From Nostoc sp. CHAB 5834 (lineage in GTDB: Bacteria > Cyanobacteriota > Cyanobacteriia > Cyanobacteriales > Nostocaceae), in contig JAIVFU010000077.1 in the NCBI GenBank assembly GCA_020829485.1, positions 1 to 31,043 of the forward strand: a stretch of DNA of 31,043 nucleotides, in the 5' to 3' direction. Of this stretch, positions 25,849-31,043 are shown in pieces. Numbering within the stretch: position 1 is the stretch's first letter; each line of letters begins with the position of its first letter. The translations under genes were made by a program, and so were the position numbers. The notes beneath the pieces are model-generated. The model made no database searches. It worked only from the letters and a program-made list of their open reading frames with translations, and had not been told where the DNA came from.

Positions 25849-26028
25849 CTACAGCCATCCCTTAGAAATCGCATAACCAACACCAACACCAATAAGAAAG
25901 ACCGCAGGAGTAATTCCACCTTTAGTTCCATCAATTTCGGTATCTGTTAGTTCAGAAAGATAGCTTTCAGAATCCATAAATAGTTCAGCACCAGGGGCAC
26001 GGAGATTAGAAATTGCAATTGTAGCCAT
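25849..26028 (-). CDS. double-glycine leader precursor peptide (bacteriocin-like), 59 aa
   Basis: A small gene with TTAGGAG 11 bases before its ATG and a strong terminator 26 bases after its stop. The leader (1-38) ends SYLSELTDTEIDGTKGG and fits the canonical C39 substrate: Leu at -12, Glu at -8, Ile at -7, Thr at -4, Gly at -2 and -1. The 21-residue core begins ITPAVFLIGVGVGYAISK and ends GWL. It is hydrophobic and glycine-rich like class II bacteriocin cores, with no Cys and only one Thr and one Ser. It lies tail to tail with the PpiC gene, next to the CRP-C39 exporter that is probably its processor and transporter. It may also be modified by the HopA1/kinase pair on the same strand, but that is uncertain. 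Confidence 0.85.
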   Translation of the reverse strand: MATIAISNLRAPGAELFMDSESYLSELTDTEIDGTKGGITPAVFLIGVGVGYAISKGWL

Positions 26029-26548
26029 TGGGAATTGTACTCCTAATTTAAGTTTTTTTAGTTGGGATTAGACTTTGTATTGCCTTTTCCTATTACTATA
26101 ATCTGTTATTTAATCTAGAATTTCAAGGTTTAGCTTACTCAAAAATGTGCTATAAATAATGCATTTATAGCTTGGTTATTTATCAATTTCACTGCACTAT
26201 TATTCTGAAAATAAGAATATGATATTAATTTGGAAAAAAGACCTGATTTATGATGATATATATAAACTATTTATGACCTTTTTCCTTCTTTATTGCTTAC
26301 TTAATTTCTACAAATTAGAAAAATCAATAAAAAATTAGCCCAAGAATCCTCTTGGACTGAACGATAAAAATTTAGGGCTATTTCATTCTGGCAGTAGCAG
26401 CAAACATCATGCTATTCGCTACAATCTGTCTCACTCAGGTGAGATGTGCTGCAAACAAACTGTGCGATCGCTTTCCACAGCCTCTACAAAGTTGGCATCC
26501 AAACTCTAGACTGATCAACAGATATTAAATGGTTGCATTGCCAAAAAT

Positions 26549-26578
26549 GCGTAGGCAAAGCCCGTCGTAGACATCGCA
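26549..26578. repeat. short dispersed repeat (GCGTAGGCAAAGCCCGTCG type)
   Basis: GCGTAGGCAAAGCCCGTCG followed by TAGACATCGC is a repeat type familiar from Nostoc-type genomes, related to the CTACGCCTACGC end of the 10501-10537 repeat. It is intergenic. Confidence 0.55.
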
Positions 26579-26590
26579 TCAATTATGCCA

Positions 26591-26619
26591 ACAATATGAG
26601 TATGATATACTCATATTGT
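26591..26619. promoter_or_regulatory. operator-like perfect inverted repeat before the TA pair
   Basis: Arms ACAATATGAGTAT (26591-26603) and ATACTCATATTGT (26607-26619) flank GAT. It ends 33 bases before the antitoxin-like ATG, where TA antitoxins normally bind to autorepress. Confidence 0.7.
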
Positions 26620-26652
26620 ACTTACTAATCTGATTCTTAGTTATGAGGTAAC

Positions 26653-27189
26653 ATGACCACACCGATATCATCTAATCCAGAAACGGTAGAAACCAAGCGA
26701 CAGAACTTCAACATTACTCCAGAACAAGAAGCAAAACTCAACTGGCTACGTGATGCGATCGCAGCTCCTAATACCAAAGAAACAATCCTGCGTTCCATCG
26801 ACCTAATGGTCATGCTCAAGCGCCAGATGCGTCCCGGCACTCAACTGTTTCTCCACACAAGAGAAGGGCAAGTTCGCCTACTTATCCCAGAACTTGAATC
26901 TCCACAAATAGGCGACTGGCTGTATCTGGTGGAACGCCCTCACCCCTGGCGGCGGCAACTTTACATCAAAGGGCGAAAATTACTTGCCTCGACTGTTTGG
27001 GAGGATATGATTGTTAACCAGATGTTAATAGAAGAGGCAGCAGATAATTGGAACCTCCCCCTTGCTGCGATCGAGGAAGCTATTCGCTATTGCGAAAGTC
27101 ACCAAGAACTTCTGAAACTGGAAGCAGAAGAGGAGCGTTACCGCCTCGAACAACAAGGAGTCTCCCTTGAGCCTAAAACTACTCATTGA
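26653..27189 (+). CDS. DUF433-like antitoxin with N-terminal DNA-binding-like region
   Basis: A 178-aa protein. Residues 15-55 (FNITPEQEAKLNWLRDAIA, ETILRSIDLMVMLKRQ) resemble a ribbon-helix-helix type segment. A middle beta part (GTQLFLHTREGQVRLLIPEL) follows, and 100-165 match DUF433-type antitoxins (LYIKGRKLLASTVWEDMIVN, WNLPLAAIEEAIRYCESHQE). GAGGTAAC precedes the ATG. It overlaps the DUF5615 gene by 23 bases, the usual antitoxin-toxin coupling, and a palindrome upstream suggests autoregulation. Known VapB45-like partners neutralise Mut7-C/PIN-like RNases. Confidence 0.75.
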   Translation: MTTPISSNPETVETKRQNFNITPEQEAKLNWLRDAIAAPNTKETILRSIDLMVMLKRQMRPGTQLFLHTREGQVRLLIPELESPQIGDWLYLVERPHPWRRQLYIKGRKLLASTVWEDMIVNQMLIEEAADNWNLPLAAIEEAIRYCESHQELLKLEAEEERYRLEQQGVSLEPKTTH

Positions 27190-27526
27190 TGAAGACTCCC
27201 AGGCAAAACGTTTAGTCAATTTGTTACAGAATGCTGGTCACGATGTTATAACAGTCAACGAAGCGGGTTTGATGAGCAAGCCTGACTCATTTGTACTTGA
27301 CTATGCAAGACAGCAAGAGCGTGTGTTACTGACTCGCAACTGCTATGACTTCCAGACTCTCCATAAAGTAAACCCAAATCATCCTGGTATTTTAGGAGTC
27401 TACCAGCACCCTGACCTATCAAAGAGCATGAGCTACCTGAGTATCGTTAAGTCCATCGCCAACATCGAAGCATCGGACTATAGCCTAGCCAATCAGTTTA
27501 TTCCCCTCAATCAATGGAACTACTAA
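27167..27526 (+). CDS. DUF5615 PIN-like (Mut7-C) toxin-type protein
   Basis: A 119-aa protein starting at TTG with AAGGAG six bases before it, inside the antitoxin gene. The N-terminal KLLIDEDSQAKRLVNLLQNA carries the acidic DED motif of PIN-like nucleases, AGHDVITVNEAGL and the central ERVLLTRNCYDFQTLH (Arg/Asp motif) are typical, and GILGVYQ follows. These proteins are toxin RNases in DUF433/DUF5615 (VapC45-like) pairs. Its stop overlaps the stop of the HopA1 gene on the other strand by 4 bases, so the two operons converge with no terminator between them. Confidence 0.8.
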   Translation: MSLKLLIDEDSQAKRLVNLLQNAGHDVITVNEAGLMSKPDSFVLDYARQQERVLLTRNCYDFQTLHKVNPNHPGILGVYQHPDLSKSMSYLSIVKSIANIEASDYSLANQFIPLNQWNY

Positions 27527-28620
27527 TAAATATCTTCAGAGTTGGCATTAAGATATGAACGATGTAATTCGATTCCCAAAGAAGAAAATTGTTCACAGAT
27601 AGCCTGCATTCGCCCTTCAGTTGAGTTATCTTCTTGATACCAAGCTGTTAACAACCCATTTGCTACAAGCTGACAGCGATTCATGCCAAAACTTTCTTGA
27701 GCAGCAAATTTTTGGTCTGGTTCTTCTGCCAACCCCAACCCTAGTGCTAGTTGTTTGGTAAATAAAGGAATTTCTGACTTAAAATGCAATTGGTGTTCTT
27801 GATAAACAGTTTTTAAAACTTGCTTAACAACTTCATAGTCTCTCTTGTCAAAGTAAAGCACCCCTGAATCGTAGCGTTGGTATTCTTTGGGGTTATACAA
27901 AAGCTTGAAACTGAAAGGAATTGCTAACTCATTCAGTCCTTGTGTTAAACTACCCATCACTGCCACAGCACCTTCAGGAGTTACATTGATATAAATTCGT
28001 ACAGTTACAGGCTGAATTTTCACATCTTCAATACGACTGAAGCCTGCATTGCCAACGGCCATGTAAAAGCCATTTTGTACTCGATTCTTAGGCATCTGAA
28101 TAGCCACAGAATGACCAACTACAGCCGCTTGTTCAACAGCTTGAAGATGCTTATTCCGTTGAATATGCAGCCTCAAACCGCCTTTAGTCACAGCTAAACT
28201 ACCATCACTTTCTTCTCTCAAAACAGACCAACCAGGGTCAAAGTAGCCCTCTCCAAAATTACTTTCATGCAATCGCTTATAAAACCCCACATCTACGCCT
28301 AAAACAGTATTATTCTCCAAATCTAGAGGCAAACCATTTCCCTCCCCATCTAGTGCCAACGTACTTTGCATAGAACCGTTGTAATAGATACCGTAAAGAA
28401 AACTCCGCAATTGTAGACTCAGATATTTCTGTTGCATCTGGGTTGGCATCTTCTGAAAACGTTCAACTGCCTCAGATGGTAATTCCAAAGGTTTGTAATC
28501 TGGATGGTGGATGGAGAAATCCGATTTTATCTCAATTTTCCGAACAATATCTTGTAGAACATCCAGTAATTGCCCAGTTAAACCAGTCTCTAGCTGATGA
28601 GGAGAATTTAATAATTGCAT
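27523..28620 (-). CDS. HopA1-family protein (lyase-like partner of the kinase, class V RiPP type)
   Basis: A 365-aa cytoplasmic protein with the pattern of cyanobacterial T3SS effector HopA1-family proteins: an N-terminal helical part, LSLQLRSFLYGIYYNGS (about 85-101), GFYKRLHESNFGEGYFDPGW (about 131-150), HIQRNKHLQ, and NGFYMAVGNAG. The C-terminal half (about 205-340) has VRIYINVTPEGAVAVMGSLT, RYDSGVLYFDKRDY and PLFTKQLALGLGLAEEP. In lexapeptide (LxmY) and thioviridamide (TvaD-type) pathways HopA1-domain proteins work with an APH-like kinase to dehydrate Ser/Thr. Here the kinase gene ends 26 bases upstream. No effector secretion system is present, so a RiPP role is more likely than virulence. 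Confidence 0.78.
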   Translation of the reverse strand: MQLLNSPHQLETGLTGQLLDVLQDIVRKIEIKSDFSIHHPDYKPLELPSEAVERFQKMPTQMQQKYLSLQLRSFLYGIYYNGSMQSTLALDGEGNGLPLDLENNTVLGVDVGFYKRLHESNFGEGYFDPGWSVLREESDGSLAVTKGGLRLHIQRNKHLQAVEQAAVVGHSVAIQMPKNRVQNGFYMAVGNAGFSRIEDVKIQPVTVRIYINVTPEGAVAVMGSLTQGLNELAIPFSFKLLYNPKEYQRYDSGVLYFDKRDYEVVKQVLKTVYQEHQLHFKSEIPLFTKQLALGLGLAEEPDQKFAAQESFGMNRCQLVANGLLTAWYQEDNSTEGRMQAICEQFSSLGIELHRSYLNANSEDIY

Positions 28621-28646
28621 AACTACTTTAGTAATAACAAAATGAT

Positions 28647-29807
28647 TTAAACAGCAGAACTACTCAGATGAGTTAATTCAACAGCAGCAGCACCAAAAAT
28701 TGTTGGCATCGATTGTACAGGACGGCTTAATAACGTCTTAGCAACCTGAAGCATAGCAATCCCCATATTGCCAAAAGATTTTTGATATTGAATCATCGCC
28801 TGAATCTGTTGAATTAAAGCAAAACCTGTAAATTGCACCACCCGTGGCAAGAAATCAGGGCGGTGTTCTAAAATTTCTGGAAAAGTGTTTAAATAAGCTT
28901 GGGTTAATGTACCAATTGAAGGCTGAAGTAGTTCTAAAGGTGTTATTGCCAAGCGTAGAGACTCTTCAATACTCAAAGAATTACTGATAACCAAGCTACC
29001 CAGCCAGATTTGTACATAGCTGCCAAGAAGTGTCCCCAAATCAAAAGCTGGATCTCCCCAAGCAGAGCGTTCCCAATCAATTAGTCGGACAATATTGCTA
29101 CTGGAATTCTGCCAATCTTTGTACAGGAGAATATTATTTAGTTTCAAATCATTGTGCGTGAGACAAAAGGGCGTTACAGTGTTACCCAATTCTGCGATCG
29201 CCTGCCCTAAGCTATCATAACGTTGATATAGAGCAAAAAACTTTAACCCATCACCAGGAACTAGACCATAAATTTCCGGCTCAAGCCTTTCTAACCTCCG
29301 AACTAAATGTGATACTTGAGCAGCCATTAAATTCTCTGAATCTTTAGTAAAGAATTCCTGATATTCTTGGCAGTTGAAAGTATCACGATGGATAGTCCCT
29401 AAAATATTACCAATTGCGGTAGCGATTTCTGTAGGAAAGCTATTTTCCTTAGTGTAGAAATCCATTAAATCTCGATAATCATCTAAATAGCTGAAGACAA
29501 TAATGGAATTCTCGGCATCAAAATGCAGCACCTTTGGCAAAAATGAGCGGTAGTTGTCAAAGTTTGGAAATCGTTGTAAAAACTCTTGAATTCGCCACTC
29601 ACTTAAAAATTCACCAGCCGCTTTCCTTTCCTGGTTGTGTCGTTCTTGTTTAACAAGAAGCTTGCGGTCGTCTGGTAGACTCAGTAATAAATTAAAGTTT
29701 TTGGCTGTAAGTGGTTCTACCTTATTGGGAGGTTGCTCAGACTGATTGCACAGCCCTTGTTCAATTAAATAATCGAAAACATTATGAGAATTTAATAAAA
29801 ATGTCAT
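28647..29807 (-). CDS. aminoglycoside phosphotransferase-like kinase (LxmK/TvaC-type)
   Basis: A 392-codon frame opens at a TTG (29825). The ATG at 29807 (386 aa) is preferred since the region before the TTG has no Shine-Dalgarno. In 392-aa numbering: candidate ATP-binding Lys59 (LLVKQE), FSYLDD hinge (111-116), catalytic loop HNDLKLNN (224-231: His224, Asp226, Asn231) and metal-binding IDWE (Asp250), followed by GDPAFDLGTLL. The APH fold is intact, so an active kinase is expected. It is co-transcribed with the HopA1 gene, which points to peptide Ser/Thr phosphorylation rather than antibiotic resistance. Confidence 0.82.
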   Translation of the reverse strand: MTFLLNSHNVFDYLIEQGLCNQSEQPPNKVEPLTAKNFNLLLSLPDDRKLLVKQERHNQERKAAGEFLSEWRIQEFLQRFPNFDNYRSFLPKVLHFDAENSIIVFSYLDDYRDLMDFYTKENSFPTEIATAIGNILGTIHRDTFNCQEYQEFFTKDSENLMAAQVSHLVRRLERLEPEIYGLVPGDGLKFFALYQRYDSLGQAIAELGNTVTPFCLTHNDLKLNNILLYKDWQNSSSNIVRLIDWERSAWGDPAFDLGTLLGSYVQIWLGSLVISNSLSIEESLRLAITPLELLQPSIGTLTQAYLNTFPEILEHRPDFLPRVVQFTGFALIQQIQAMIQYQKSFGNMGIAMLQVAKTLLSRPVQSMPTIFGAAAVELTHLSSSAV

Positions 29808-29952
29808 AAGCTCTGAATCTCTCAACTATTTACTACTTGTATATCAGCCGAAAATCATTGTTTTTTGATAACAAATGATTATGACAACGATAAAGCTTTG
29901 ATGCCACTAAGCTCAGTCAACTAAGTTTTCAATAATACAGTACTTTCCTGAA

Positions 29953-30387
29953 TCATGAAGTAGAGTAGCAGTAGTTAGCAAACCAATTTCGCAGGTGCAT
30001 GGAATTGATTAGGTTTAAAGCAATTGCAATCAATACATCTACCATTTGAGTAGTTTTTCGAGAAAATGTTTTGATAAAAGCTTTAAGCTGTGACCACCAA
30101 TGTTCAATGGGATTAAAATCTGGGGAATAAGGAGATAGATTGATGACACTGGCACCAACAGATTCAATTATGGGTGTAATTTCATCGATATTATGGGCAA
30201 AGAGGTTGTCCATTATGACAACTGCACCTGTCCATAATTGAGGTATTAATAACTTTTCGATAAATACATGAATTGCATTACTATCCATTGAATCATTTAA
30301 TGTCATTACAGCCAATACTTTATCCATACTGATTGCACCGATAACAGTGACCTTTTTACCGACGATCGAAGACTCGCTAAGGCTTCG
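29953..30387 (-). pseudogene. IS630-family transposase, C-terminal DDE fragment
   Basis: The 124-codon frame from ATG 30327, extended in frame up to a TAG at 30388-30390, covers VGKKVTVIGAIS, then VVIMDNLFAHN (second Asp), LSPYSPDFNPIEHWWSQLKA (Pro-rich block and final Glu) and RNWFANYCY. The N-terminal HTH and the first catalytic Asp region are missing. A repeat-like sequence (30363-30394) with the stop codon replaces them. It is a dead transposase fragment. Confidence 0.8.
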
Positions 30388-30394
30388 CTATCGA
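30363..30394. repeat. imperfect palindromic repeat at the broken end of the transposase
   Basis: CGATCGAAGACTCGCTAAGG then CTTCGCTATCGA has near-palindromic ends (TCGAT / ATCGA, GCGAAGCC / GGCTTCGC type). It looks like a Nostoc dispersed repeat inserted into the IS630 gene, and it contributes the in-frame stop. Confidence 0.5.
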
Positions 30395-30662
30395 TAAATG
30401 GGATTTTAGCCGCTATAGTAAATTTGCTTTATTGCAATCCTATTGTTCTAATTAAACTTTTAAGTATTTCAACTAATGATTAATATAGTATACAGTTTAG
30501 TCACTTTTTTCAAGATTATAATTGCTAAAAAAGGGACATAAATAGTACAGTTATGGATTATAAGAATGTAACTTAAATATTGAAAGCATATTAGGGCTAA
30601 AAGGTCTATCAAGCAAGACGACAAAGTGGAGATTATAGTATAAAAAATGGTAATAATTTTAA
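30391..30662. other. AT-rich intergenic, nothing recognised
   Basis: About 270 bases with no open frame of note and no recognisable IS end. Confidence 0.35.
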
Positions 30663-30923
30663 TTAAGCTTTAATTTCTAACTCCAGCAAGCTCAATACTT
30701 TCTCCTCCAAGTCTGTCAAATAAGAACGGTTCAGCTTACCCAACGACTGCAAAAACTTCTGCACAGATTCCTCCAACTCACTCGAATACACCCGATTGAT
30801 GCGATCGCAAATCACCTGCATCTGCTCACACTTGGCAGGCAGGTAATTGTAAGATTTGAGGTGCTGTAAACCAACAGTGTACTCTCCATCCCAGCTTTTG
30901 ACAGTGCAACTAAAATCCAGCAA
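30663..30923 (-). CDS. hypothetical protein, 86 aa, possibly 5'-truncated
   Basis: The frame begins at a TTG (30923), and the only nearby ATG (30930) is in a different register and stops after six codons, so the start is uncertain and the gene may be truncated or frameshifted. The product is soluble and helical (EQMQVICDRINRVYSSELEE, VQKFLQSLGKLNRSYLTDLE) and is Leu/Glu-rich at the end. Codon use and a HIP1 site fit the genome. I do not recognise the family. Confidence 0.45.
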   Translation of the reverse strand: MLDFSCTVKSWDGEYTVGLQHLKSYNYLPAKCEQMQVICDRINRVYSSELEESVQKFLQSLGKLNRSYLTDLEEKVLSLLELEIKA

Positions 30924-31043
30924 TTCTCATTTTGAAAAAAAATCAGAGAAAATTCTGTTATTTAAATAGAGAACTTGTGTCGAAGCATCATTTTTTGACA
31001 AATAATTATCATCCAACGTTGGAGATAGACAAGTTTTAAGAAA
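30924..31043. other. window end, no gene seen
   Basis: AT-rich sequence with CCAACGTTGG (31014-31023), a perfect 10-bp palindrome, and no supported coding frame. Confidence 0.35.

Larger units (their letters stand above)
26029..26652. other. 624-bp AT-rich spacer with promoter, repeat and operator
   Basis: It contains the leader region of the peptide gene (26029-26200), a weak 39-codon frame (26219-26338, hydrophobic, no ribosome-binding site), a TCTCAC/GTGAGA repeat (26429-26444), a dispersed repeat (26549-26578) and the operator-like palindrome at 26591-26619. No clear additional precursor peptide was found. Confidence 0.5.

Noticed and set aside
26219..26338. 39-codon hydrophobic ORF between the peptide and the TA pair, considered as a second precursor
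   Set aside because: No Shine-Dalgarno, no Gly-Gly leader and very AT-rich content; looks like chance.
27523..28620. HopA1 protein considered as a type III secretion effector
   Set aside because: No type III secretion or chaperone genes are present, and cyanobacteria lack the system; the domain is shared with RiPP enzymes.
28647..29807. Kinase considered as an antibiotic-resistance aminoglycoside phosphotransferase
   Set aside because: Its immediate co-transcription with a HopA1-family gene and the export locus fit a RiPP-type peptide kinase better; no resistance context.

Overview
The window reads as DNA from a filamentous, Nostoc-type cyanobacterium. HIP1 octamers (GCGATCGC) occur about twenty times across it. 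It carries several short dispersed repeats of the GAGACGCTRCGCGAAC family that are typical of Nostocales, and most gene families here (Ycf46-like AAA ATPase, DUF928, DUF1822, CHASE2-CHAT, CRP-C39 ABC exporter) are characteristic of this group. No tRNA, rRNA or CRISPR array was seen.

Region 1 (1-7430) is an accessory, plasmid-like patchwork. It holds the tail of an unknown gene, a Ycf46-like AAA ATPase, two small unknown proteins, a WGR-domain protein, and a 162-aa unknown protein. It also holds a large low-complexity minus-strand protein without its N-terminus, and a diverged partial duplicate of that protein which has overwritten the 3' end of a neighbouring gene. A polytopic membrane protein follows. 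A decayed relative of the 162-aa protein lies at 7232-7426.

Region 2 (7430-19800) is a secretion and signalling locus. A small secreted protein and a two-partner-secretion (haemagglutinin-type) exoprotein run on the plus strand. Facing them are a DUF928 protein with a periplasmic TPR-CHAT protease-like protein, and an operon of a sigma-70-like factor, a DUF1822 protein and a CHAT-CHASE2 membrane protein.

Region 3 (19800-29830) is a peptide maturation and export locus. It contains an IS630-type HTH protein, a CRP-C39 peptidase-ABC exporter, an HlyD adaptor and a cytoplasmic PpiC isomerase. An unlisted 59-aa gene (25849-26028, minus) encodes a peptide with a textbook double-glycine leader and a glycine-rich hydrophobic core, a likely cargo of the exporter. 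After a DUF433/DUF5615 toxin-antitoxin-like pair come a HopA1-family protein and an APH-like kinase. That pairing carries out Ser/Thr phosphorylation and elimination in class V lanthipeptide and thioviridamide-type pathways.

The most striking non-coding signal links regions 2 and 3. A 29-bp element, GCGAAAAACTKGA-N9-TGAWAAC, occurs three times. Each copy has the same internal spacing and the same orientation toward the next gene: before the small secreted protein/exoprotein pair, before the sigma-like operon, and before the exporter operon. This suggests that the locus-encoded sigma-like factor, or another locus-specific regulator, controls exoprotein, sensor/protease and peptide exporter as one autoregulated unit. 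The right end (29950-31043) is IS630 debris and a small unknown ORF.
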